A stretch of 64,000 bases of DNA from positions 23,721,577-23,785,576 of the forward strand of contig NC_084462.1 in NCBI RefSeq assembly GCF_027409185.1, read 5' to 3'. The stretch's first letter is position 1; every line of letters starts with the position of its first letter. Under the pieces are notes generated by a model. The model searched no databases and was not told the origin of the DNA. It saw only the letters and a program-made list of their open reading frames with translations. Below, in pieces: positions 38,920-49,194 of the stretch. Position numbers and translations under genes: made by a program. This stretch comes from Cynocephalus volans (Eukaryota; Chordata; Mammalia; Dermoptera; Cynocephalidae).

Positions 38920-38956
<37 letters not shown>

Positions 38957-38969
38957 ATGTCTAAAGTGG

Positions 38970-40128
38970 GGGTGGAAAGTGGAGAGATACACCGGCTTAG
39001 GGAATAGGGGCATTTTTCAAAAATTGCATGAATTTCTCCTGATTCCTTAATGGCTCCATTTATAAATGTTCACAGCCCCGAGTCAGAGTGGGTTTCAGGG
39101 CAGGAGGCTAAGGTTGGTGCCGAGGGTGGAGAGGAAGGAGGTTCTGCCTAATTATTTCTGAGCTTCTGACAGGACCCTAAAGCACCAAGACAAACTTCTC
39201 TTTCACAATTTTCTGAGGATTGGTGCCAGGAAAGAAGCCCCCAAGGGTAAAGGGAGCTCTCATCCCACTTCTTTATTCCACTAACAATGCCCTCCTTTTT
39301 CCTCCTCTTCCCACCAGACAAGACCAGCCTCCTCCCACGGCCATATGTTGACAACATGTGCCAAGGCCTGGGGCAGCAGGGCACCCGGGGTGCAGAGGTC
39401 ACCCAAGGGCAGGGAGTGGAAAGAAGTGTGGAAGCCTGGCATCGCTGTACCCCAAGATCAATGGAAGGAGGGATTTTTCTTTCCTTCTTCCCTTCTCTTT
39501 TCCATGAGGAAGGAGGGACCTTTCTTTTCTCTCTCCATCCCTCTTTTCCACAAGGTATCTACCTAGTTTTGGAGAGAGTGAGAGACACGAGGAACCAGAA
39601 TTGAGGAGGGGTCGGCAGAAGGAAAGTGTCAGAACTTGAAAGAAATATCCCCCCACAGACTTGGATACAACTGCCCTGGGCCTGGGATCCTACGTGATCT
39701 AGAAGAGAGAAGGGCACAGAAATCTGGAGGAAACAAAACTATAATCCAACGATTACTTAAGATTGTGCAGGTTTTAAATCTGTAACATTTACAAATAGTA
39801 AGCAAATCCATTTCTCACCAGTATGGCAAGAATTCAACTTAGCAACTCAAAGAACTGGTGATGCAAAGGCAGCATTGTGGTTTTATTCCATGCCTGAATT
39901 TTCTAGTAAATTTTCCTTTCTGTACTTTCTACCATTTAAAGGCAAATCCTTCTGCCCACGTAAGCATGCCACGCTGTGGGGCTAAGAGGAAGAAATGTCC
40001 AGACACCAGGAGGGCCTGGGTAGCAGCTGTTGACCTCAGTGACCAGGTCTTCCTTCTTGACCCCTTGCTGCCCCACCGTGGGACTCCACAGTTGACCCCA
40101 CCCCTCAAAGTCCTCTCCACTTTCACAG
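38970..40128. other. AZGP1 pseudogene upstream/intron 1 remnant
   Basis: The last 120 bp (about 40,010-40,128) align with the 3' end of AZGP1 intron 1 (57,790-57,908), including the pyrimidine tract and CAG. Further left I see no exon 1 counterpart. Purine/pyrimidine-rich patches lie at 39,280-39,640. Confidence 0.45.
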
Positions 40129-40384
40129 GTCCTTACACTATGATTTTCTCTACACCAGATTTTCCAGGCTCAGTGAAGTCCTCCCTGAGTTTCAGGCCAC
40201 TGCCCATCCCAACGATCAAGCCTTCTTCTTCTGTGATTGCAAGGGCATGAAAGCTGAGCCTCTGGGATCTGAGAGCCGGGTGGCAGGGATGGAGGATGAC
40301 AGGAGGGTTGAGTTCAGAAGACCAGGAAGGAAATCTTCATGGTGACCTTGCAATACATCACGGATTATTCCAAGGACAGAAAAG
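40129..40384 (+). pseudogene. AZGP1 pseudogene exon 2
   Basis: This aligns along its length with the functional exon 2 at 57,909-58,166. It starts after a preserved CAG acceptor and shares the AAAGCTGAGCCTCTGGGA segment, the GGAATGGAGGA-like segment and the TTCATGG/CTTGCAA/ATCA end. A frameshift and an in-frame TGA at 40,248-40,250 break it, and the donor GT is lost (AAAGCC). Intron 2 homology continues to about 40,945, including the shared MIR. The encoded part would be the MHC-like alpha-1 domain. Confidence 0.85.
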
Positions 40385-40699
40385 CCCAAGGGACTGAAAG
40401 TCGTGGTTGGAAGGTAGCTATGTATTGTTTTCACAACACTTGTGGGGCTGCCCCCAAGCGGTATGAAAAGGGGAGTTAGTAGGAAGAAAATATTGGAGCT
40501 CAAAGGAGGAACAAAAGGCAAAAGTAGAAATGCACAGACACATCCGCATTCGCCCCGCCCCACCACACATCTGTCCCTCCCTCCCTATCGTGTCCCCCAC
40601 ACTCACTCCAGCCTCAGCTCACACAGCAGGCCATGTCAGAGTCACTTCTTATCCAGGAAACCCCGTCCACTCACCTCCACACCCCACCTGTCCCAGCTG

Positions 40700-40945
40700 A
40701 CCCATGTTAGAAGGCGCTAGACTCACCTTCACGTGGTGACTCTGCCAGTAACTAGCTATTTGACAGTGAGCAAATGACTTAATTATGTGGGCTGCACTGC
40801 ACCACCGAGTCCTCTCATGGTAGTTGCGAGAATTTAATGTAACAAAACCAGCCTGTGTAGGCTTCATGAGGGCAAGGAAGGTGTGCCTCTTCATCTGCCC
40901 TGTACCTCCATTGCCAAAGATCACGCTCAGCACTTAAGTTGCTCA
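40700..40945 (+). repeat. MIR SINE shared with AZGP1 intron 2
   Basis: The sense MIR core (GTGACTCTGCCAGTAACTAG, then GAGCAAATGACTTAATTATG) is present here and at the matching place in intron 2 of the intact gene (about 58,530-58,700). It therefore predates the duplication that made the pseudogene. Confidence 0.65.
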
Positions 40946-41039
40946 GTAAATACAGTCCACAGCTTGCGGCCCGTGCTAGGTGCTCCCAAAATGCTGTTTT
41001 CCTTTGCATAGACTGTTACAGCTACATGGGACTGAAAGG

Positions 41040-41600
41040 ATCTTCTAGTCCAGTTTATACATGAGGAAACAGACTCAGCATAAGTAATTTGCACAGGCCA
41101 TCCAGACTGCCAGGTGCAGTGCAAAACTAGAGCCCAGGTCCTCAGACCTGGCGAACTGTTGATAGCAAGTTATGGAATAAGGGGTAAAGGATGGGATTAG
41201 AGAAAGAAATGCAGAGAATCTGGGTCCAGGAGGAGAGATCAGGAAAATAGCCTGGACTATTTCCCAAGTAAGAGTGATTAAGACACAGGACACTGGGAAG
41301 GACATTGACTGGGCCAGAAAAGTTGTGGACAGAAATTCTGAATAGCAGGGTGATGGGTACTAGGTATTTATAGCAGACAGCATTTATTAAGTACTATATA
41401 CCAGGTACATGTTATGTCATTTAATTCCTACAAGAAAAACTCCATGATCAAGCTATTATTATAATATCCATGTTAGTGATGAGGAAATTGAAGCACAGAG
41501 GAATTAAGTAATGTGCTCAAGGTCACACATTTAGCAAGTAGTGCGGGAGCCAGGGCGGTTTCAAACCCAGGTCTGTAGAACCTGGATCATTAACCATATA
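41040..41600 (-). repeat. Two antisense MIR fragments
   Basis: About 41,040-41,150 and 41,360-41,590 both show the reverse-complement MIR pattern: ATGAGGAAA, then AGACTCAGCATAAGTAATTTG or AATTAAGTAATGTGCTCAAGG, then a CACACA/TTTAGCAAG-type box and a CAAACCCAGGTC end. They are ancient. Confidence 0.65.
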
Positions 41601-42101
41601 ACGCTCACTCTATGAGTATTGGGTAAAATCCTAGGAAGGAATTACTGTTTCAAATAATCTGAGGGAGGTTGAAGTTCTAAGTAGGGGTTGCACGGGTCCC
41701 AGAAAGTGTGGGTTCAGGGAGCAGAAAACAATGGAGAATTATTGAAAATGGGTGGAGGGAGATGCGGACATCAGGAATTTGGGATGGAGATAATAAAAGC
41801 AGGATAAAGGGATAGAAGTTGTCACTTTACGATCACTAGACTGGGCAGATGAACTCTTACATGGGAAAAAAAACGTCGCAAATCTAAACAAGGTGGAAAA
41901 TCATTTTTATTCGGTTTTGGAATATTTGTGAATGTTGTTGCATGTAGTTCTCTCCGTATTTACAAGATATCAAAAGAAATAAACCCTGTTCCACTGACTT
42001 AGAAGCGGCTGTAAATCTAGTTTTCCTCTCCCAGCCCACTACTGACAGGCTCTCAGACTCAAGAAACACCAACCTGGGCGTGCTGGAAAGTAGAGAAGCG
42101 T

Positions 42102-42176
42102 GGCTGGCCCGTTAGCCCAGTGGGTTAGAGCGTGGTGCTGATAACGAGGTCCAGGGTTCGATCTCTCTACCCGCCG
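42102..42176 (+). repeat. Tailless tRNA-Ile-like SINE unit
   Basis: One tRNA-Ile-like unit with A box TTAGCCCAGTGGGTTAGAGC and B box GGGTTCGATC but no A-rich tail. Imperfect flanking repeats (AGTAGAGAAGC and AGTAGTAAAGC) suggest retroposition. A shortened anticodon-stem region and unpaired acceptor ends argue against a working tRNA gene. Confidence 0.7.
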
Positions 42177-42710
42177 TGGAGAGTAGTAAAGCATGGGAGC
42201 GGCTTCCGGCCCCCAACTAAAGGGGAAAGCGAGGTACCGGGGTAAGGACAGGCTTCTTCCTTCGGCGTCTGTGCGGAGCCCAGACCCTGCCCACCTTGGG
42301 ACCACAGGGGCCGCCGCAGCCGCCGCAGTGACGCGGTTCTGCAACTTGCATAAGACCTGAAGTCGCGGAGGCCTCCCTTCCCGATTCCGGGGATTCTAGC
42401 CTGTCCTGGTCTCGGTCCCGCCGGCAATCGGGCGCCACCTGGCGACTACTTTTATACGTTCCTCCAGTGCTCCCGCCCAATCTACATGGGATTGAATTTG
42501 TCCCCGGTGCCCCCCCCCAAAGAGTCCCAAGAAGCTGGCAGCAAGGGCCGGATCGTCTTGGCCGTTCGCCTTGCAGTGGTGGACCAAGCTTCCCGAATTT
42601 GCAGCGGCCGTTGCAGCTCCGTTGCCGCTCAACGCAATCCTGACGCTAAACCCCACTCCAGGCAGTTGATTGGCTGAGCACACAAAATCCCTTCTTCAGG
42701 CGGGAACCCC
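42177..42710. promoter_or_regulatory. Orphan CpG-rich island
   Basis: This 530-bp stretch is strongly GC-rich with many CpGs (CGGCGTCTGTGCGG, GCCGCCGCAGCCGCCGCAG and GGTCCCGCCGGCAATCGGGC segments), unlike its AT-rich surroundings. A CCAAT-type box (GATTGGCTGAG) lies at its right end, near 42,668. No gene with recognisable protein starts on either strand. It could be the promoter of a non-coding RNA or a displaced first exon, or a decayed processed insert. Confidence 0.5.
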
Positions 42711-44242
42711 AGTGCAGGCAGGTGAAGGATGGGACTGTGCTTGTCAGGGTATAGAATTTAATCCTACTTGCAAGCCAATAAATTAGCCTGTTACTGTTTC
42801 ATGGACGCTGGCAGAAGACAGGAGAGCTCTGGTTCAAAGGACAGCCAGCAGCGTGAGCAGCGTGAGCAGCGTGTTGGCCCGTTCCCCTGGGTCCCTAAAT
42901 CCCAGACGGTGACGCAAGCATCCAGATGGATGCTCTGCAGGCAGTGGGCTTGCATTGCAGTCAAGGAACACTGAACTTGGGGCATTCATGTATTTATAAT
43001 GAGCCATAAACATGCCTGCTTTTTTTCCCAAGGGGGGTTGGTTAGTAGTTCATCCCTTGAAGTTGTTCACTGCAAACACTACACTGAGAAATGGTGGTAA
43101 AGATCAGACAGAGCTTTGCATTTTCCATGTGCCCGGCATGAACGTGCAGAGATGCTCAAGGCCTGTGGAGGATGGCCTTTCACAACATTTTCCCCAATCC
43201 CTCACACTCCAACTTTTGCACTGGGCCGACCAGTTGTCCGAAGGGTTGGGAGAGGGGATTATATTTATAGATTGGTTGTTCCTATAGATTGGAGCAGGAT
43301 TATGTCAAAATGGTACTAACACACTGGTTTTTGATGACTCTCAGGGACATGGGACACAAGACGAGTTCAGGATTGTATGCTACTGATGACCCGCTGCCCC
43401 ACCCCCGTGCATGTTGGGATGGATGTTGGAATCTACAGCACCCCATACTGGAATCTACAGCATTCCAGGATGGCAGGAGTGGCAGTGGGCAGTGCCACAT
43501 GTTAAGTATGTTGGGAGCAGCACACCCAAATCCCTCGCTGGTTTTTCGAACTGAATGTGGCCACTGACGGTGTCTTCACCAGCCACGATCGACGTGGTGA
43601 CATGGTGCTCTCCTGGCTGGCCTTAAGTATGACAGTTGAGGGAGGCACAACTATAGTTCTCGCTGGCCCTGGAAAGCTCCAGGTGGTCCATCATGCGCCC
43701 AGCTGTGGGTTGTTCTATTTCTGGAGCCCCTCAGCCCAAGCTGGGGGTGGGGAGAATGAGTGGCATGTCGCAGGCTTGGGTGGAGATGGTGGTACGGAAA
43801 GATGTGTAAAAGCAAAAATACACCGTCCTCAGCAGCTGATATGATGAATCAAACTAGCAATGCCCCCCTGAAATAAAGTGGCACATGGGTGCTAGCAACG
43901 TCCAAGGACTGAGCCCGCCAAAGAACAGGAGCCCAAGAGCTTGTGGTGTTCATCAGTGTGGTGGAGACAGCCCACCTGCTCCTTGGCTCCAGCCCAGGTA
44001 TAGATAGGGTGGATTCCTGAAAGAATTCTGGCTGGTCTCTGAAGGATAACAGGCACTCAAATGAAATCCAAGCCCACCTTACTGACGATGTGGCATGCTT
44101 AAGTCAAAAGCAATTTCCTCAATGGAAAAAAGAAAGACCTCCCACCTCTTAATCAATATAGAGCCCTTAGGTCCTCTCCCTTTGCTCCACCAGGGTCGAG
44201 GGTGGGGGTGGAGGTGAGTTGCTTGATGAGTGCCAGGGGTGT
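42711..44242. other. Unassigned, GC-balanced sequence
   Basis: A short 9-bp tandem repeat (GTGAGCAGC, three copies) lies near 42,850-42,872. Between 43,000 and 43,850 several plus-strand open frames of 67-95 codons follow each other in different frames, as in a frameshifted coding relic. I recognise no family. Confidence 0.3.
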
Positions 44243-44811
44243 GACGGTTAATACCAGGTGTCAACTTGACCAGATTGAGGGATTCTCGATGGCTGGTGGA
44301 GCATTGTTTCTGGGTGTGTCTGTGAGGGTGTTTCCAGAGGAGATTGACATGTGAGCCATTGGAGTGAGAGAGGAAGGCCCGACCCTCAGCGTGGGTGGGC
44401 TGGGGGCAGATGAGGAGGAAGGAGGCAGAAGGAGAGGGATACTCAGCTCGCGCTGGTTCTCTCACTGGCTCTCTCTCTCTCTCCTCTGGAGCAGGATGCC
44501 TCTTTCTCCTTCTGCCCTTGGACATCAGACTCCAGGTTCTCCAGCTTTTCAACTCTGGGACTTGCAACAGGGACACCAGAGGCTTCCCCCTGGGGCTCCC
44601 AGGCTTCTGACCTGGGGGATGGGGTGCTGTACTGTCAGTTCCCCTGGTTCTGATGCTTTTGGACTTGGACTATGTCAGGCTACCTGCCTCTCTGGAAGCC
44701 TCCCTACTGGTTTTTCTGGTCCTCCAGCTTGCAGGGGGACTTTATTTTTGTAATCACATGAGCCAATTCCCCTAATACTTTCCCTTTCACATATATGTGT
44801 ATGTATATAGA

Positions 44812-44852
<41 letters not shown>

Positions 44853-44900
44853 CCCCTACTGGTCCTGTCCCTCAGGAGAACCCTGACTAACACAAGGGGG
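44243..44900 (+). repeat. Interspersed repeat, opposite copy of 11,092
   Basis: It begins GACGGTTAATACCAGGTGTC and ends CCCTCAGGAGAACCCTGACT. This is the same family as 11,092-11,607 in reverse orientation. It contains a CT-rich patch at 44,460-44,485 and a (GT)n microsatellite near its end. Confidence 0.65.
44811..44850. repeat. (GT)n microsatellite
   Basis: An almost pure GT run of about 40 bp inside the interspersed repeat. Confidence 0.95.
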
Positions 44901-45984
44901 CAACTCAGAGCCTCAGCAGGACATTTCTCTCCAGTGTGGGCCCCTCACCTCAACGAAGCCAACTTGCAGGCCCAAGCAGAAGTCTGTGTCTAGGAATGGT
45001 TCCAGGAACTTCTATAACCCTTGATGAAATAGATTCCCAGAAGGGCTTTTCTCCTGCTGTGATGCAAGACCAAATACAGTTTGTGTAATGCAGTTTTCAG
45101 AGTAGATCAGCAAACCCCCCACAAAGATGACCAAAGAAGAGGAAACACTGTGCCGCTGTCTTGAGTTGGTGACTGTCCTTTCCTACTGCCTGATAACCCT
45201 GCGCCAGTATGTCTCAAGCCCAATAGATCATGAATACAGTGGTGTATTTGGTTCATAAAATGTCTGAGCCAAATGTTCAGAAAGTTCAGGCCATTCCAAG
45301 CCCTGAAAGCCAAACTAGCTTAAACAGAAAAATATCTAAATTGATGTCTTACATAAAATGTATTTCATCCAAAGAACTGTATTAATCCTAAGTGCTTGAG
45401 TTAGGTATTACAAACAAATGAATGATATAAAATGTATTAATTATCATCAAAACGTACTAAATTTCAAGTGGGAAATGCCTAGAGATTCCTAATACAGATT
45501 GCATATTGAACACATGTCTATTTTCACTCCACTCCACTAAAACAGAAGTAAAGGTATTCTTTTAAAGACATAAACCAAGAAGGTCAGGAAGTGGGAATGA
45601 GGAGACAACAGCAACAAGAGAAATTTAGAAAGCAGATGGAAGTGGTTACAGACACAGAACTGAGAGATCTAGAGTCCATACCCTAAGAGGGGAGGCTTAG
45701 ACCCAAGCTGATTTATACCTTAAGATCCCCAAAAGGCTCAGGAAATGACAGCGCAAGGTACCTCTGAAGATGGCAAAGGAAGGGCTAAATAAGGAAGATT
45801 AGTCGAAAATTCTTAGTCTCTTAAATTCCTAGATATATTCCCCCATTTTAGACATCAAAACACCCCTATTTCAAACATTCCCCAGCCCCCCTTCGTCACT
45901 TAGCTCCCAGAATGCTGAAAGCCAATGAGGCCTTCTTGAAGACCCTCCCTCAGGCAGGAAACTGGAGGTTTTCTCTGAGGAATC
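44901..45984. other. Intergenic, nothing recognised
   Basis: This is the left flank of the provirus. No gene or nameable repeat was found. Confidence 0.3.
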
Positions 45985-45990
45985 TTAACC

Positions 45991-46525
45991 TGTCGGGCCT
46001 TAAAAACTAACGCCACCTCAAGTGACATTACAAGCGGCACCATTATGGGCCCACAAGGGCGTATTAACGTGGCAGCCTAAGATGGCGCAGGGAGGAAGTA
46101 AGGTGGGAGTGTCTGTGGGAACCTTGCCCTAGCCCTTATTGGCCAAATACGTGCTTCTGCACTCGTGGACACTGCATGATTGCAATAGCTAGGCGTTAAA
46201 ATAGGATGCATGCTCTCTTGACCTTTAAGCTGATAGGAGTATGTTAAAACCTCCCCTCCCCATCCGCCTATAAAAGCAAGTGCTTGTGTGATAATAAACG
46301 GAACTGCTTGACAGAACCCCCGCCGTGTCTGAGTGTCCTTTAATGGGCTGGTTGGGGCCTGCGGCTGTAATCACCTCTCTTCACGGCTCTCTTCCTCCAT
46401 CTCCTCTCAATGGGGACGGGGGAAAGAGGAATCTGGGCAATCCGCCCGCCCACCAGAAGGGACACCAAGGGAGGGACTGATAGCAAGTCAAGGGCTGTTC
46501 GGGTCAGCTGGTGGCAGACCCGACA
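45991..46525 (+). repeat. 5' LTR of the provirus
   Basis: It starts TGTCGGGCC and ends GACCCGACA, giving 7-bp inverted termini with TG...CA. TATAAAA is at 46,269-46,275 and AATAAA at 46,293-46,298, a close spacing consistent with a short R region. Confidence 0.95.
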
Positions 46526-46528
46526 GAG

Positions 46529-46546
46529 TGGTGCCACATGTGAGGC
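46529..46546 (+). other. Retroviral primer binding site, tRNA-Lys-like
   Basis: Three bases after the 5' LTR, an 18-base site beginning TGG matches the classical tRNA-Lys(1,2) primer site at 13 of 18 positions. Several of the mismatches are C-to-T or G-to-A. A tRNA-Lys primer fits a betaretrovirus. tRNA-His is a less good alternative (only the first seven bases match). Confidence 0.6.
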
Positions 46547-46769
46547 ATTTCTTAAAACTCGTGGGTAAAAGGCAAGCGAGTGAGGTCCCTGGCTGCTCAG
46601 TCCTGAAAGAAGGTCGACGAAGGGTGACCAACCAACGGAGTGGCCCCTGCAACCGCGGTAGTCACCGTGAAGTAATCCACCTGTGTGTCAGGGTGAGTAC
46701 CATAACAGGGGGAAGTCCCTGCACTTCTCTGCCCTGTTGCTTCCTTTTGTCCCTTCCTTGAGGAGTGGC

Positions 46770-46904
46770 ATGGGAGGCACGTGTGGAAAGAGTGACGAGC
46801 CAGTCTGCAAGGCTCTAAAGTACTTGTTAAAAAGCAGAGGCCTAGAAATATCTGACTCCACGGCCATCAATGCCTGGCGTCATGTGGTGCCAGTGGCCCC
46901 TTGA
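46770..46904 (+). pseudogene. Gag matrix-like N-terminus (broken)
   Basis: The frame opens at the ATG at 46,770 with Met-Gly-Gly, a possible myristoylation start. It reads about 44 residues resembling the helical start of a betaretroviral matrix protein and then stops. The next Gag-like sequence is in another frame, so a frameshift lies between. It is 245 bp downstream of the LTR, as expected for gag. Confidence 0.55.
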
Positions 46905-47233
46905 GCACCTTCATCCCACTTGTTCTCATATGAGACTTGGGACCGGGTTCAGACCCTGGCCAGAAAGAAAGAGATTAGTCACGGGCTAGACCCCCCCCCT
47001 TAGGGTTCTACCCAACTATTTCTGCCCTAAAGCTTTGCTTCCATCCCGAGCATCAGGAAGGGGCAGAAAGGTATTGGGCGCAGTTCGATGAGGAGAGAAA
47101 AAAGGAAACTAAGCTGCCAATACAAGGCCTTGAGCCATCAAGTGATACCTATGACCCTACTCTGTACCCTCCTCTCCCGGCATACTCATCCCGCCAAAGT
47201 TTAGCTGAAGGAGAGAAAGCGGCACCTGAAGAA

Positions 47234-47884
47234 GTGGAGGAGGCTAGCCCACCTTTAAAAACACCCCCGAGAGAGCCGCAGGCTTTTCCTGTCATGGCTT
47301 GCTGGGAACCCCCAGCCATCCGCAGCCCGTTGGGGGAAGCAGCCCCTCAGGCCTATCCGGTCAACGTTGCCCCCGGTGGAAATAGGCTGGCCGCTTGGTA
47401 TCCTTGGGAAGCTCATGACCTTAAAGAGCTGAAAAAGGCTGTTGCAGAGGATGGGCCCAATTCCCCATGGGCAGAAACCATCCTCCAGGGCTTAGCACAC
47501 CAACCCTGCACAACCCAAGATTGGAAAATGCTCTGTAAGGCTGTCCTCCTCCCAAACTTGTTTATCAAGTTCTGCGCCTTCTTTAAAGAAGAGTGCCATG
47601 TGCAGGCAGAGATAAATCAAGCAGTAGCGTTGCCCAATGACACTCTGCTAGGCGTAAATGCTAGCCAATGTGTATGTAACCATAATAAAACCAACCCCGG
47701 ACTCACTTTCCCGCGGGTCCTTGGCAAAGGTTCCTGCGTAGGTGCCAACAAACCTTTTATACAGCGCTGTGGCAAATCTCACCGCCCCCCTGGACCCAAG
47801 TGGTTAATGCATCTTGGTTATGCAACAAGGCGGGGCTCACCCAGTGTATTTACAATGCCTCCCTGGCAGAAGACACTTGCGTAG
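47234..47884 (+). pseudogene. Gag capsid-Env surface joined open frame
   Basis: This is a 216-codon open frame. Residues about 1-55 are Pro-rich, like the spacer before capsid. Residues about 55-135 resemble the N-terminal capsid domain of betaretroviral Gag (a WxPWEAHDLKELKKAV-type start and a DWKMLCKAV-type helix). From about residue 140 (near 47,640) the character changes to Cys-rich sequence with N-x-S/T sequons, which I read as part of an Env surface subunit. The rest of Gag, all of pol and the start of env are missing at this junction, and the reading frame crosses it without a stop. Assignment of the second half rests on position and composition, so it is less sure. Confidence 0.6.
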
Positions 47885-47989
47885 CTGTGTCTGTTGTACC
47901 CACAGTACACTGGTATCCCAGGGAAAGTTTATTCCAAACTTGGAGAGCCCCCAAAACCTGAAATAAGTGGACCCGAAACAAGTGGGCTG

Positions 47990-48504
47990 CAGGGGCGGCT
48001 GCAGTGGCCATCAGCTCCCTCTTGGGAGTTATTGGAGCAGGTACCGGGACCACCAGAATAGCCTTGGCACATCAACAGGTAGCTTCCCTTAGGGAGGCAG
48101 TGGACATAGATCTTGGCCACTTGGAGGTGTCTGTATCACATTTTTAAAAATTGCTAACATCACTTTCTGAAGTTGTTTTACAGAATCGACGCAGACTAGA
48201 CCTGTTGTTCTTACAGCAAGGAGGATTATGCGCTGCCCTCAAAGAAGAGTGCTGCTTCTATGCCGACCACTCTGGAGTGGTCAAGGATTCCCTAGCTAAG
48301 CTTAGAGAAGGATTAGAAAAGCCCAAAAAAGAACGCGAAGCCAATAGTAATTGGTTCCAAAGCTGGTTTTCAAGTTCCCCGTGGCTCACCACCCTGCCGT
48401 CCTCCCTGGCGGGCCCCCTAACCATTTTCCTTGCTCTTATCATCCTGTGGCCCTATGCTATCTGCCAGATTGTGGCCCTTGAAAAAATCAACACCAAGCT
48501 ATAA
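47990..48504 (+). pseudogene. Env transmembrane subunit remnant
   Basis: An Ala/Gly/Ile-rich fusion-peptide-like stretch (about 47,990-48,070) and a heptad region come first, interrupted by a stop near 48,147. A 118-codon open frame then starts at 48,151. It contains a region aligned with the retroviral immunosuppressive domain (about 48,181-48,235), a complete C-X6-C-C motif (about 48,229-48,255), a Trp-containing membrane-proximal region and a hydrophobic membrane anchor (about 48,406-48,480), followed by a short tail. The gamma-type C-X6-C-C signature beside a beta-type Gag is the arrangement of D-type retroviruses. No intact Env can be made because the upstream subunit is deleted and interrupted. 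Confidence 0.75.
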
Positions 48505-48645
48505 GGCTCCACCCCGCCCCCGCTTGGCTGGATAGTCAATGACGGGTAAGATTTCCAGAGGGAAACAACCTAAGACAGGCACAGCCACCAGAGGGAATGG
48601 AGGTGAGGCTGGGAAGGTTAGCTGCCTCCAGCTGCCTTATTAAAA

Positions 48646-48659
48646 CAAAAAGAGGGAGA
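48646..48659 (+). other. Polypurine tract before 3' LTR
   Basis: AAACAAAAAGAGGGAGA-type purine run directly abutting the 3' LTR, the expected plus-strand primer. Confidence 0.85.
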
Positions 48660-49194
48660 TGTCGGGCCTTAAAAACTAACGCCACCTTAAGTGACATTAC
48701 AAGCAGCACCATTATGGGACCACAAGGGCGTATTAACGTGGCAGCCTAAGATGGCGCAGGGAGGAAGTAAGGTGGGAGGGTCTGCGGGAACCTTGCCCTA
48801 GCCCTTATTGGCCAAATATGTGCTTCTGCACTCATGGACACTGTGTGATTGCAATAGCTAGGCGTTAAAATAGGATGCATACTCTCTTGACCTTTAAGCT
48901 GATAGGAGTATGTTAAAACCTCCCCTCCCCATCCGCCTATAAAAGCAAGTGCTTGTGTGATAATAAACAGAACTGCTTGACAGAAACCCTGCCGTGTCTG
49001 AGTGTCCTTTAACGGGCTGGTTGGGGCCTGCGGCTGTGCTCACCTCTCTTCACGGCTCTCTTCCTCCATCTCCTCCCAACAGGGACCGGGGAAAGAGGAA
49101 TCTGGGCAATCTGCCCACCCACCAGAAGGGACACCAAGGGAGGGACTGAGAGCAAGTCAAGGGCTGTTCGGGTCAGCTGGTGGCAGACCCGACA
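48660..49194 (+). repeat. 3' LTR of the provirus
   Basis: Same length and termini as the 5' LTR, with TATAAAA and AATAAA conserved. About 23 substitutions separate the two, largely C/T and G/A changes, and I see no indel. Confidence 0.95.

Larger units (their letters stand above)
33230..38954 (+). mobile_element. Nearly full-length L1 LINE with 15-bp TSD
   Basis: A 5.7-kb L1 with a 5' UTR portion, ORF1, ORF2, a 3' UTR and an (AAAT)n tail. Perfect 15-bp direct repeats AAATGTCTAAAGTGG flank it (33,215-33,229 and 38,955-38,969), and the 5' nick context TCT/AAAT fits the L1 endonuclease. The 3' UTR carries a G-rich run (GGGAGGGAGGGGGG near 38,815), typical of L1. Both reading frames are broken, so it is immobile. 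A dimeric SINE has since landed in ORF2. Confidence 0.95.

Noticed and set aside
42102..42176. Candidate tRNA-Ile gene (A and B boxes, GAT-like anticodon position)
   Set aside because: The anticodon arm is shortened, the acceptor ends do not pair, and flanking near-repeats plus several sister SINEs show that it is a retroposed unit.
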